Positions 1 through 7,083 of a stretch of 17,142 nucleotides of DNA are shown here, one piece after another (the stretch's first letter is position 1; each line of letters starts with the position of its first letter). Made by a program: the position numbers and the translations under genes. The notes beneath the pieces are model-generated. The model was not told where the DNA came from. It saw only the letters and a list, made by a program, of their open reading frames with translations, and ran no database searches. The stretch is from positions 1-17,142 of the forward strand of contig CALNAJ010000038.1 of assembly GCA_937874695.1 (NCBI GenBank). Direction: 5' to 3'. This stretch comes from an uncultured Lactobacillus sp. (GTDB lineage Bacteria; Bacillota; Bacilli; Lactobacillales; Lactobacillaceae).

Positions 1-17
1 AGAAAAGAGGAGTTACG

Positions 18-755
18 ATGTCAGGACATTCTAAATGGCATAACATCCAGGGCCGGAAAAATGCTCAGGATGCAAAGCGTGGAAAAATCTTCCAAAAAAT
101 CTCACGTGATTTGTACCAAGCTGCAAAAGCAGGTGGTCCTGATCCCGACGGTAACCCTCAACTTCGTTTGGAAATGGACAAGGCGCGGGCAGCTAACATG
201 CCTAAAGACAACATCAAGCGAGCTTTAGATAAAGCTTCTGGTCTTGGTGGCGCTAAGTTCGAAGAAATTACCTACGAAGGCTACGGTCCAGCTGGGACGG
301 CGATCATGGTTGCTGCTTTGACGGACAATAAGAACCGGACGGCTGCGGCTGTTCGTTCTGCCTTCACGCACCATGGTGGCGCTCTTGGTGCAGCGGGTTC
401 CGTTTCATACATGTTCGATCGGAAAGGTTACATTGTAATCTTGCGTGATGGTCTGGACACGGATGAAGATACGATGTTGATGGATGCACTTGATGCCGGG
501 GCGGACGACATGGAAACCACGGATGAAGAATTCAAGATTTACACGGATTCTTCAAGTGAAATTGCAGCACGTGATGCTTTACAAGAAAAAGGCTACAAGT
601 TGGACACTGCCGAAGTTCGGATGTTCCCTCAAAACACGACTGAAGTTCCAGAAGCCAAGGCTTCTCAATACCAAGGCCTGATTGAAGAACTCGAAGACAA
701 CGATGATGTTTCCGATATTTACGAAGCCGCAGTTTTACCTGAAAGCGTTGAATAA
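18..755 (+). CDS. yebC: YebC/PmpR/TACO1 family protein
   Basis: The 245-residue product opens with the family signature MSGHSKWHNIQGRKNAQDAKR and continues with the KxNxPKDNIKRAL-like region (residues about 57-70) and the GYGPAGTAIMV segment (about 88-98). It is full length for the family. YebC/PmpR proteins were first described as DNA-binding transcriptional regulators. Related proteins have more recently been linked to translation, including relief of ribosome stalling at difficult peptide stretches, so the role here is not settled by sequence. GAGGAG at about 8-13 precedes the ATG by a normal distance. The gene is followed by a strong terminator, so it is probably not co-transcribed with comG downstream. 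Codon use looks optimised, as in ackA. The family call is very secure; the mode of action is not. Confidence 0.96.
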   Translation: MSGHSKWHNIQGRKNAQDAKRGKIFQKISRDLYQAAKAGGPDPDGNPQLRLEMDKARAANMPKDNIKRALDKASGLGGAKFEEITYEGYGPAGTAIMVAALTDNKNRTAAAVRSAFTHHGGALGAAGSVSYMFDRKGYIVILRDGLDTDEDTMLMDALDAGADDMETTDEEFKIYTDSSSEIAARDALQEKGYKLDTAEVRMFPQNTTEVPEAKASQYQGLIEELEDNDDVSDIYEAAVLPESVE

Positions 756-785
756 GCGTTTTTAACCAAATAATTTGAGTCGATG

Positions 786-821
786 AACCCGTTACCAGGC
801 CTTGCTGGGTAGCGGGTTTTT
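786..821 (+). terminator. Rho-independent terminator of yebC
   Basis: AACCCGTTACC (786-796) pairs with GGTAGCGGGTT (808-818) in an 11-bp stem with one T.G pair and an 11-nt loop. It runs into five T residues (817-821). Confidence 0.9.
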
Positions 822-1005
822 GTGTGTCACGGAAAACACCTTGGATTCCGAATGGGGGACGGGGATGGGCACCTCGGTCCTGCCTATGGGAACCCGTGTT
901 GCCGACGTAATCATTGTCTTAGGAACCAGGATGACTGGGCTGAAATTAATGACCCCCAAAAGTTCTGTGGCCAGTGAAAACCAGAAGTAATAAGAAGAAT
1001 TAGTG
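822..1005. other. Intergenic stretch between two terminators, no convincing gene
   Basis: This is the core of the 343-base gap between yebC and comGA. An open frame ends at 990 (TAA) and could start at an ATG at 865, giving about 41 residues. It has only a G-rich tract before it, no recognisable domain and a composition unlike a typical small protein, so I do not call it a gene. No tRNA or known RNA motif is visible. Because terminator-like hairpins bound it on both sides, a short RNA could be made here, but no convincing promoter was found. Confidence 0.4.
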
Positions 1006-1042
1006 AAATCTACGCCATCTTAGCGGATACGTAGATTTTTTT
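1006..1042 (+). terminator. Terminator-like hairpin upstream of comGA
   Basis: AAATCTACG (1006-1014) pairs perfectly with CGTAGATTT (1030-1038) across a 15-nt loop, and the stem runs into seven T residues (1036-1042). It lies 57 bases before comGA. It could end a short upstream transcript, back up the yebC terminator, or act as an attenuator for comG. Confidence 0.75.
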
Positions 1043-1098
1043 GTAAATAAAAAATATATTTCGGCACTTTTTACGTAGTTAGTTAGAAAGGGCAGGAG

Positions 1099-2070
1099 AT
1101 GGCTAACGTGATTCAAAAGATGATTACGGAATTATTGGTGGCGGCACGGGCAAAGCGAGTCAGTGACATTTACGTCTTGCCACAACAGACGGGGTATCAG
1201 ATCAGATTGCGGCAACTGGGCACGGTAACGACCTGGCGGCAGGTGACCGCGCAGTTGGGTCGTCAGTTGATTACCTATTTTAAATTTCAGGCGAATATGG
1301 CGGTCAGTGAGAACCGACGGCCACAGGTGGGGGCGATGACTTGGCTGGGACCGCCTGAGCCTCTGGAATTGCGATTCTCGACGGTCGGCGACTATGTGGG
1401 ACGCGAATCGCTAGTCATTCGGGTGATTTATCCCTACCATGCCGGGCAGATGGCCTATTTGGATGAGACGCAGCCGGTCCAGCTTCAACAGTTGGCTCAG
1501 CGTCGAGGACTATTGCTCTTCGCGGGGCCAACCGGTTCTGGGAAGACTACGACGATGTATACGATTGCTCGGGAGTTGGCGGTCACGGTCCTGACAATTG
1601 AAGATCCCGTCGAGATTAAGGAGGCGGATTTCATTCAGCTACAGGTCAACGAAACTGCGGAAATGGACTACGAAGCCTTGGTCAAAGTAGGACTGCGGCA
1701 CCGACCCGATGTCTTTATTATCGGCGAAATCAGGGATACGGTGACGGCTCAGGCAGCCGTGCGAGCAGCGCTGAGTGGTCATTTAGTCCTGACCACCGTT
1801 CATGCGCAGAGTGCAGGTGGCGCTATCCCCCGATTGACGGAATTGGGAGTGCCACTGGTGCAATTGCGCCAGGTATTGACGGGGAGCTGTTATCAGCGCT
1901 TGATTCCACGGCTTCAGGATGGTCCGGCCGTATTACTCGACATTTTGGCTGGTGATCAGCTTTGGCAGGCAGCAAAGACAACCACGGAAAGGTGGCGACG
2001 GACACTTGAAGAAGCAGGTAAGAAACGTACGATTTCGATGGCCACGGTTCGACAGTTTTGGGAAGGGTAG
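1099..2070 (+). CDS. comGA: ComGA, competence pilus assembly ATPase
   Basis: This 323-residue protein is a GspE/PilB-type secretion ATPase that powers assembly of the competence pseudopilus at the inner face of the membrane. Visible motifs are Walker A GPTGSGKT (143-150), the Asp box TIEDPVE (166-172), Walker B RPDVFIIGEIRD (192-203) and the His box LTTVHA (221-226). The N-terminal VSDIYVLP segment matches the short ComGA N-domain. The tetracysteine zinc motif of PilB is absent, as is usual for ComGA. The ATG at 1099 follows AAAGG at 1087-1091; an ATG at residue 8 is a possible alternative. It is the first gene of a seven-gene operon and overlaps comGB. Catalytic motifs are intact, so it is probably functional. 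Expression should depend on a competence regulator, which is not identifiable here. Confidence 0.95.
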   Translation: MANVIQKMITELLVAARAKRVSDIYVLPQQTGYQIRLRQLGTVTTWRQVTAQLGRQLITYFKFQANMAVSENRRPQVGAMTWLGPPEPLELRFSTVGDYVGRESLVIRVIYPYHAGQMAYLDETQPVQLQQLAQRRGLLLFAGPTGSGKTTTMYTIARELAVTVLTIEDPVEIKEADFIQLQVNETAEMDYEALVKVGLRHRPDVFIIGEIRDTVTAQAAVRAALSGHLVLTTVHAQSAGGAIPRLTELGVPLVQLRQVLTGSCYQRLIPRLQDGPAVLLDILAGDQLWQAAKTTTERWRRTLEEAGKKRTISMATVRQFWEG

Positions 2071-3058
2071 ATGGTCTTTGGCGCAACAGCAGCAATTTTG
2101 TCAGCTCTTGGCGGATCAACTTGCAAGCGGCTTCTCCCTGCGCCAGGCGGTGAGCTTTAGTCAAGCGGCCAATAGTGGCCTGCCTCGTGATGTGGCAGAG
2201 ATCGAGGCACAATTGTTGGCGGGAGCGGACTTTGTGGCGTGCTTGGCCCCATACCTACAGGCCAACGTGTATTTTCAGCTACAACTGACGGCAACCTATG
2301 GGGAGCTCGCCACGGCCTTGCAGCGGGTGGCAACGTTGCTCCAACTGATGGCGACACAGCGCAAACGACTCCATCAACTTTTGCTGTATCCAGTCGGCTT
2401 ACTAATGGGGATGGCACTGCTTTTAGTCACCTTAAAGGTTGGTATTTTGCCACAATTACAACAGGAGATTGCTGCACAACCAGCACCGGCCCTTTCTTGG
2501 CGGCACTATGCAGAAATGGGCGGTGGACTGGTTGTGATCGGGGGTAGTGTGCTGATGTGGCGTTGGTGGCGGCAGCAAACGTCATTGCATCTTGCCGCCT
2601 GGTATTTGCGTGTACCTGTGGTTGGCCGTATCTTTCGGGCTTATTACGCCTACTACCTGACGGCTAATCTCAGCCAACTTGTGGCGAGCGGATTGAGTGT
2701 CAAGCAAATGATGATGGTCTTGCGGCAATTGCCGCAGTCGGCATTGCTGGCGCAACTGGCAATTGTACTCGAACAGCAGCTTCAGTCCGGGCACTCACCG
2801 GTAGGCTGGTTACGGCAACAGGCCTATATTCCGCCGCAGCTCGTTGTTTTATTACAGAAGGGGAGCACGCAGTCGCAATTGGCTCGTGAGTTGGAAGCCT
2901 ACAGTCATCTACGGTATCAGGAGCTGGTTCGTCTGACAGAGCGGGGGCTGGCCATGGTGCAGCCGATTCTGCTGACGGTAGTGGCCCTTCTAATCGTTGG
3001 GGCCTATCTGAGTCTACTGCTACCCATGTATGCCAATCTACAGGGGGTCACGCCATGA
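2006..3058 (+). CDS. comGB: ComGB, competence pilus platform membrane protein
   Basis: This is the GspF/PilC-family polytopic membrane protein that works with ComGA as the assembly platform of the pseudopilus. I place the start at TTG 2006, giving about 350 residues with a basic N-terminus (MKKQVRNVRF), normal for ComGB; it overlaps comGA by 65 bases. An ATG at 1919 would add 29 residues with no family resemblance. The typical LADQLASGFSLRQAV segment of the first cytoplasmic domain is at about 35-49. Hydrophobic segments lie at about 125-150, 171-188 and near the C-terminus (PILLTVVALLIVGAYLSLLLP). The second domain repeats the pattern (NLSQLVASGLSVKQM, about 221-235). The stop overlaps the comGC start in ATGA. 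Family is secure; the exact start is inferred. Confidence 0.9.
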   Translation: MKKQVRNVRFRWPRFDSFGKGRWSLAQQQQFCQLLADQLASGFSLRQAVSFSQAANSGLPRDVAEIEAQLLAGADFVACLAPYLQANVYFQLQLTATYGELATALQRVATLLQLMATQRKRLHQLLLYPVGLLMGMALLLVTLKVGILPQLQQEIAAQPAPALSWRHYAEMGGGLVVIGGSVLMWRWWRQQTSLHLAAWYLRVPVVGRIFRAYYAYYLTANLSQLVASGLSVKQMMMVLRQLPQSALLAQLAIVLEQQLQSGHSPVGWLRQQAYIPPQLVVLLQKGSTQSQLARELEAYSHLRYQELVRLTERGLAMVQPILLTVVALLIVGAYLSLLLPMYANLQGVTP

Positions 3059-3360
3059 GCAAACGGCACGGGTTTACGCTGATTGAAATGACAATCGTGC
3101 TTTTTATCATTTCACTATTGGTATTGATTATTCTGCCAAATCTAAATGGTCAGCGGCACCACGCCCAGGGCATTCATCAGCATGCGATGGAAACGGTGGT
3201 CCAGGGACAGGTGACCGCGTATCTGGATGATCATCAGACGGCAACCCATGTGACCTATGCCGCGTTGGAAGCCGGACGGTACCTCACGCCACAACAGGTC
3301 AAACAGGCACAACGTGAGGGCATTAAGATTCACGATGAGCGGTCGGACGATGGCTCGTAA
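3055..3360 (+). CDS. comGC: ComGC, major competence pseudopilin
   Basis: The product has 101 residues and a classical type IV prepilin N-terminus, MSKRHG followed by FTLIEMTIVLFIISLLVLIILP. Prepilin peptidase ComC would be expected to cut after Gly6, leaving N-terminal Phe with Glu at +5, followed by a hydrophobic helix used for pilus packing. ComGC is the main structural subunit of the pseudopilus that carries DNA across the cell wall. The start codon overlaps the comGB stop (ATGA), which suggests translational coupling. No cysteine is present, so a stabilising intramolecular disulphide as in Bacillus subtilis ComGC is not possible here. Length and gene order match the family. Confidence 0.95.
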   Translation: MSKRHGFTLIEMTIVLFIISLLVLIILPNLNGQRHHAQGIHQHAMETVVQGQVTAYLDDHQTATHVTYAALEAGRYLTPQQVKQAQREGIKIHDERSDDGS

Positions 3361-3820
3361 TCACCACGGATTTACCCTCTATGAGACGTTGGTAGTCTTA
3401 CTGATTGTGGTGAGTCTGACCATGCTGGTGGGCTTTCAAGCAGTTGCCCAACGGCGAGCCGCTGCGGAACAAGCCTTCTGGCCAGCTTGGCAACAATTGT
3501 GGACGGCGGGACGACAGGTCGCGATTGCTCGAGATGAGACGGTCGGTATCTTTATTGATCGCGGGACGGGAGAAGTAAAGCTGACTCTGGGGCAATCGCA
3601 TCGCGTCTTTCGCCGACTGAAACCCCCGCCCGGTCTCCACTGGGTCGATGGGCGAACCGGTTGGGGGATCACGCCGCAGGGCCATGCGGATGCCTTTACT
3701 ATGGAGTGGTATAGTGCAACGCATCATGTTTGGTGGTATCAGACGTTTCAGTTAGGAGGTGCATTGATCTATGTTGAAGCAACCAAGACGCGGCGTCCAC
3801 AACGGGTGGCTACTTCCTGA
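3350..3820 (+). CDS. comGD: ComGD, minor competence pseudopilin
   Basis: Starting at ATG 3350 the protein has 156 residues and begins MARNHHG|FTLYETLVVLLIVVSLTMLV, a canonical prepilin cleavage site with Glu at +5 and a hydrophobic helix. It overlaps the end of comGC by 11 bases. An in-frame ATG at 3335 would add MSGRT; neither start has a strong ribosome binding site, which fits translation coupled to comGC. An ATG at 3257 would add residues unlike a prepilin leader and is rejected. The globular part is weakly conserved, as is usual for ComGD. Minor pseudopilins are thought to prime or cap the pilus. Confidence 0.85.
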   Translation: MARNHHGFTLYETLVVLLIVVSLTMLVGFQAVAQRRAAAEQAFWPAWQQLWTAGRQVAIARDETVGIFIDRGTGEVKLTLGQSHRVFRRLKPPPGLHWVDGRTGWGITPQGHADAFTMEWYSATHHVWWYQTFQLGGALIYVEATKTRRPQRVATS

Positions 3821-3977
3821 TGCCTTATTGGCGTTGGGAATTGTGGCGCTAACGATCGGCCTGGCACAGCAGACGCTGACGGTGACCCAGCATGGGGAGC
3901 ATGTACGGACGATTCAGCTCCAGCGGGCGCGTGAACGACACGACCGGGCTTTGCTCGCTATGGCGGCAAGTCAATGA
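3771..3977 (+). CDS. comGE: ComGE-like minor pseudopilin, short
   Basis: The 68-residue product sits in the ComGE position. A strong AGGAGGT (about 3755-3761) lies inside the end of comGD and sets the ATG at 3771. The N-terminus is basic, followed by GWLLPDALLALGIVALTIGLAQQ, a prepilin-like segment in which Gly is followed by Trp and +5 is Asp rather than the usual Glu. It is shorter than most ComGE proteins, and little sequence follows the helix. It overlaps comGD by 50 bases and shares ATGA with comGF. The identity rests on position plus the single N-terminal helix; processing by prepilin peptidase is uncertain. Confidence 0.7.
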   Translation: MLKQPRRGVHNGWLLPDALLALGIVALTIGLAQQTLTVTQHGEHVRTIQLQRARERHDRALLAMAASQ

Positions 3978-4402
3978 GATGGCGAGCAGGTTTTACACTG
4001 ATCGAAGCGTTACTGGCATTAGGCATTGCGGCGGGGATGTTCACATTGGCTAGTGGAGTGGATCGGGTTTTATTGCGGCCACTCCGCCAGGACCCAGTAG
4101 CGTGGTACCAGATGGTCCGAGTCCTCGAACAGCCTGGCCGGTATCGGATTATTGACGTCGATGGGCAGCAGCTGAATTTGCAGGATCAACAGAAGCAGGT
4201 AACGCGGGCAGTCTGGGTTGATAGTAAACACGTGTTACGCCTGACAAATACAGAACATCAGGGCTACTACCCCTTGTTACGGCGGGTGGAGGAGGTACAC
4301 TGGCACCTCACCAAGTATCCGGGCTTGGTGCGCCTAAATTTAAAGCAGGAGCGATTACCTTGGCAAACGACGATTCTCGATTTACGCGGCGGGGATTCTT
4401 AA
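3974..4402 (+). CDS. comGF: ComGF, competence pilus protein
   Basis: The 142-residue protein starts MRWRAG|FTLIEALLALGIAAGMFTLASG, a canonical prepilin-type leader and helix. Its C-terminal part (RVLEQPGRYRI, then HVLRLTNTEHQGYYPLLRRVEEVHWHL) resembles the ComGF family domain pattern. The start shares ATGA with the comGE stop, so it is probably translationally coupled. ComGF is needed for pseudopilus function in Bacillus, probably as a minor component. The reading frame is complete and of normal length. Confidence 0.85.
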   Translation: MRWRAGFTLIEALLALGIAAGMFTLASGVDRVLLRPLRQDPVAWYQMVRVLEQPGRYRIIDVDGQQLNLQDQQKQVTRAVWVDSKHVLRLTNTEHQGYYPLLRRVEEVHWHLTKYPGLVRLNLKQERLPWQTTILDLRGGDS

Positions 4403-4620
4403 CGTTATGGGCACTCTTTTTCTTGGCGAGTGTCAGTCTGGTCTTGATTTTAGTTATGGCTGGTCAATCGGCGCGCGAACAGTCGACTCATCAACTCATT
4501 AAAGACTACAATCGTTCGACTTCACAACTGAATCGGACCGTTAGATCACCCCAACAAGCATCAAAACCACGTCTTAGAACGGTAAAACCCGCAGATTCGC
4601 GACAAAGATTGCTTGAATAA
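4360..4620 (+). CDS. comGG: ComGG-like small competence protein
   Basis: This last gene of the cluster encodes 86 residues from a TTG start at 4360, preceded by AGGAG at 4347-4351 with 8-nt spacing. It overlaps comGF by 43 bases. After a short charged leader (MANDDSRFTRRG) there is one hydrophobic helix, FLTLWALFFLASVSLVLILV, then a basic polar tail rich in Ser, Gln and Arg. The +5 glutamate of prepilins is absent. ComGG proteins are poorly conserved, so identity rests mainly on position and this layout. No terminator is visible before the methyltransferase 70 bases on, so some readthrough is possible. Confidence 0.7.
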   Translation: MANDDSRFTRRGFLTLWALFFLASVSLVLILVMAGQSAREQSTHQLIKDYNRSTSQLNRTVRSPQQASKPRLRTVKPADSRQRLLE

Positions 4621-4641
4621 CAGCTGAAAAATCGGTAGTAT
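4613..4641 (+). promoter_or_regulatory. Possible sigma-A promoter of the methyltransferase-ackA unit
   Basis: TTGAAT (4613-4618) is separated by 17 bases from TAGTAT (4636-4641). Each hexamer matches the consensus at four of six positions. It overlaps the end of comGG and would start transcription about 45 bases before the coding start. Both boxes are moderate, so this is tentative. Confidence 0.4.
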
Positions 4642-4690
4642 AGATAGCGGATATGTTGTGTCATGCAATTTCACAAGGAGGCGAAGCGTA

Positions 4691-5710
4691 CTGTCACAAG
4701 AACAGACTGAAGCGCTCTTCAAGGTCATGGATGAATCAACCACGATCCTGCAAGAAGCACTAAGCACATCTTATTTGGATGCGTTCGTTGAGACGGGGGA
4801 TAACCTGCTCAATGGCCAAGTTCAGGTAGAAGACGGTCAGCCAGATACGGAGACTGCAGCGAAGTTAACCAAGTTGTATGCCCAGGTCGACTGGCAAAGT
4901 GACGATGCCGAAACGGTTCGCCGGGCGGTTCAATTAGCCATGCTCAAAGCGATTCGAGTAGATGAGATTCAAGCTAACCACCAACTGACACCGGATACGA
5001 TTGCCTATATTATGGGTTATCTCGTGACCCGGTTGGAGAAGGATAAATCAGAATTGATTGTGACCGATCTGACGGTTGGGACGGCTAACTTGTTAACGGC
5101 GGTGCTTTCACAGCTCAAGGCAGTTGTTAAGGGTAACATCAAGGCGTACGGGGTGGACAATGATGATACGATGTTGGCCATTGCTCAGACGTCGAGTGAC
5201 CTCCAGCGGTTGCCGATTGAGCTGATTCATCAGGATGCCCTCGAGCAGTTGTTAGTGCCCGCAAGTGATCTGATTGTTGCCGACTTGCCAATCGGGTATT
5301 ACCCAATCGATGAGAACGCAGCGAACTATCAGACCCGTGCGACCACTGGCCATTCGTTCGTGCATCACCTGATGTTGGAGCAAGCCCTGAATCAATTGAA
5401 GCCAGGTGGTGTCGGCGTATTCCTGGTGCCTTCACAACTTTTCCAAACAGAAGAAGCGAAGGGCCTGTTAAAGTGGTTAGCGGGAAACGCCTACCTGCAA
5501 GGGTTATTGAACCTACCAAGTGAGCTCTTTATGAATGTTAACGCCCAAAAGGCTATTCTGATTTTACAGAAGCCGGGCGCTGGCGCGAAGCAGGTTGAAC
5601 AAGTGATGTTGGGTGAGTTCCCATCATTTAAAGAACAATCAGCATTTCAAAAGTTTGTTGCGGAAATCGTCCAATGGGAAGAACAAAACCTGCTGACGGA
5701 CCGCTCATAA
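4691..5710 (+). CDS. Class I SAM-dependent methyltransferase, YtxK type, probable CTG start
   Basis: The protein is about 339 residues from a CTG codon at 4691, preceded nine bases upstream by a perfect AAGGAGG (4675-4681). The first residues would be MSQEQTEALFKVMDESTTIL, a natural-looking N-terminus. An upstream GTG (4658) would translate through the Shine-Dalgarno sequence itself, and the ATG at 4727 lacks an equally good site. The core shows SAM motif I as DLTVGTANLL (126-135), an acidic GVDND strand end (154-158) and a motif IV variant DLPIGYYP (198-205) in place of N/DPPY, as in N6-adenine-type methyltransferases. The N-terminal helical region fits the YtxK family. The substrate is unknown. 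It lies 17 bases before ackA, the order also seen for ytxK-ackA in Bacillus, so the pair is probably one operon. Confidence 0.85.
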   Translation: MSQEQTEALFKVMDESTTILQEALSTSYLDAFVETGDNLLNGQVQVEDGQPDTETAAKLTKLYAQVDWQSDDAETVRRAVQLAMLKAIRVDEIQANHQLTPDTIAYIMGYLVTRLEKDKSELIVTDLTVGTANLLTAVLSQLKAVVKGNIKAYGVDNDDTMLAIAQTSSDLQRLPIELIHQDALEQLLVPASDLIVADLPIGYYPIDENAANYQTRATTGHSFVHHLMLEQALNQLKPGGVGVFLVPSQLFQTEEAKGLLKWLAGNAYLQGLLNLPSELFMNVNAQKAILILQKPGAGAKQVEQVMLGEFPSFKEQSAFQKFVAEIVQWEEQNLLTDRS

Positions 5711-5727
5711 AAGGAGAAAATTACCAA

Positions 5728-6918
5728 ATGGGAAAATCATTAGCAATTAACGCCGGAAGTTCTACGTTAAAGTTCAAATTATTCCAAATGCCAGAAGAAT
5801 CAGTGATCGCTGAAGGTGCCATTGACCGGATTGGTCTGGGTAACTCTTTGGTTGAAATCAAGTATGGTGATGGCGAAAAGTACAAGACGACCCAAGATGT
5901 TAACGATCACAAGGAAGCTATCCAATTAATGTTGGATCAACTGACTAAGTTGGAAATTATCACCGACTTCAACGAAATTACGGGTATTGGTCACCGGGTC
6001 GTTGCCGGTGGTGAAGAGTTCAAGGACTCCGCCGTTATTGATGACGATGTTTTACAAAAGATCAAGGACTTGGCTGAATATGCCCCTCTGCATAACCCAG
6101 CCGCTGCCATGGGGATCGAAGCATTCAAGAAGATCTTGCCTAACGTGTTGAGCGTGGCTGTCTTCGATACGTCCTTCCACACGTCCATGCCAGAAGTGAA
6201 CTACATGTACTCTATTCCTTACGAATACTACGAAAAGTTCGGTGCTCGTAAGTACGGTGCTCACGGGACAAGTCACCGTTACGTGGCCAACCGTGCCGCT
6301 GCTATGTTGGGCAAGCCTCTTGAAGACCTGAAGTTGATCACGATGCACATTGGTGCTGGTGGGTCAATCACGGCCATCAAGGATGGCAAGTCATACGACA
6401 CTTCCATGGGCTTCACGCCACTGGCTGGTATCGAAATGGCTACCCGTTCTGGGGATATCGATGCTTCCTTAGTCGCTTACCTGATGGAAAAGCTGAACAT
6501 CGACAAGCCTAGCGACATGATCAACATCTTGAACAAGAAGTCTGGTTTGGTTGGGGTTTCTGGTGTTTCCGCTGATATGCGTGAACTAGAAGCCGTTCAA
6601 GACAAGAACCACCGTGCCAAGTTGGCTCGGGACATGTTCATCAACCGTATCGTGCGCTACGTAGGGGCTTACCTTGCTGAATTGGGTGGTGCTGACGCCA
6701 TCGTCTTCACTGCCGGTGTGGGTGAAAATGACATCATGATCCGTCAAGAAGTTGCTGACAAGCTGACTTACTTCGGTATCGGTGTTGACCCAGAAAAGAA
6801 CGACATTCGTGGGGTTGAACGTGACCTGAGTGTTGCCGGTTCTAAGATCAAGACGCTCTTGATTCCTACCGATGAAGAATTAATGATCGTTCGTGACATC
6901 GAACGTTTACGTAAATAG
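5728..6918 (+). CDS. ackA: Acetate kinase
   Basis: This 396-residue enzyme interconverts acetyl phosphate plus ADP and acetate plus ATP, the ATP-yielding end step of the acetate branch in lactic acid bacteria. Family hallmarks are INAGSSTLKFKLF (7-19, with Asn8), GIGHRVVAGG (Arg90), LHNP (His122), VFDTSFHTSMP (Asp147), YGAHGTSHRY (His179), the MHIGAGGSITAI nucleotide loop, EMATRSGDID, and FTAGVGEND near the C-terminus. All expected catalytic residues are present. The start is ATG 5728, with AAAGGAG at 5710-5716 spaced 11 bases away; 18 further upstream in-frame codons are not family-like. Codon use is strongly biased, which suggests high expression. It is probably co-transcribed with the methyltransferase and ends at a strong terminator. 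Confidence 0.98.
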   Translation: MGKSLAINAGSSTLKFKLFQMPEESVIAEGAIDRIGLGNSLVEIKYGDGEKYKTTQDVNDHKEAIQLMLDQLTKLEIITDFNEITGIGHRVVAGGEEFKDSAVIDDDVLQKIKDLAEYAPLHNPAAAMGIEAFKKILPNVLSVAVFDTSFHTSMPEVNYMYSIPYEYYEKFGARKYGAHGTSHRYVANRAAAMLGKPLEDLKLITMHIGAGGSITAIKDGKSYDTSMGFTPLAGIEMATRSGDIDASLVAYLMEKLNIDKPSDMINILNKKSGLVGVSGVSADMRELEAVQDKNHRAKLARDMFINRIVRYVGAYLAELGGADAIVFTAGVGENDIMIRQEVADKLTYFGIGVDPEKNDIRGVERDLSVAGSKIKTLLIPTDEELMIVRDIERLRK

Positions 6919-6927
6919 ATTGATGAG

Positions 6928-6962
6928 ACATCCTCTCGGGATTTCCGGGGGGATGTTTTCTT
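6928..6962 (+). terminator. Rho-independent terminator of ackA
   Basis: ACATCCTCTCGG (6928-6939) pairs with CCGGGGGGATGT (6945-6956) in a 12-bp stem with two T.G pairs and a 5-nt loop, followed by TTTTCTTT. Confidence 0.9.
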
Positions 6963-6969
6963 TCACTTA

Positions 6970-7008
6970 AAGTTGAATAATTATCACGTAAATGGGTTTA
7001 AGTTGAAT
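6970..7008. repeat. Direct repeat AAGTTGAAT x2 at 30-bp spacing
   Basis: AAGTTGAAT occurs at 6970-6978 and 7000-7008, exactly 30 bases apart (about three helical turns), each in a similar T/A-rich context. It lies upstream of the permease promoter. It may be a regulator binding pair or chance in AT-rich DNA. Confidence 0.4.
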
Positions 7009-7042
7009 GAAATTCGTTTATACCGGCCGTTAGCGCTGTTTA

Positions 7043-7083
7043 GTTAGTCGAACTAACCAGCATTGGAACTGGCATTGACCAGT
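7043..7083. promoter_or_regulatory. Overlapping dyads at the permease promoter, possible operators
   Basis: GTTAGT-CGA-ACTAAC (7043-7057) is a 6-bp dyad with a 3-nt centre. It is followed at once by CCAG (7057-7060), ACTGG (7068-7072) and CCAGT (7079-7083), so ACTGG-CATTGA-CCAGT forms a second dyad and CATTG is repeated between the arms. The second dyad covers the likely -35 region. The position suits a repressor or activator of the amino acid permease. Confidence 0.4.

Noticed and set aside
802..990. A 62-codon open frame between yebC and comGA
   Set aside because: Its first start codon lies in the yebC terminator loop, internal starts have only a G-rich tract before them, and the product has no domain or typical small-protein features.
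1823..2212. Long minus-strand open frames opposite comGA/comGB and similar frames elsewhere
   Set aside because: They lie opposite genes with clear family motifs, lack ribosome binding sites and show no recognisable protein features.
4663..4710. A 15-codon frame (ATG at 4663) overlapping the methyltransferase start, possible leader peptide
   Set aside because: There is no good ribosome binding site before it, and the peptide has no run of regulatory codons.
7000..7020. A catabolite-response (cre) site near TGAAATTCGTTTATA before the permease
   Set aside because: The central CG is displaced by one base from the TGWAANCGNTNWCA pattern and the right half-site is poor.
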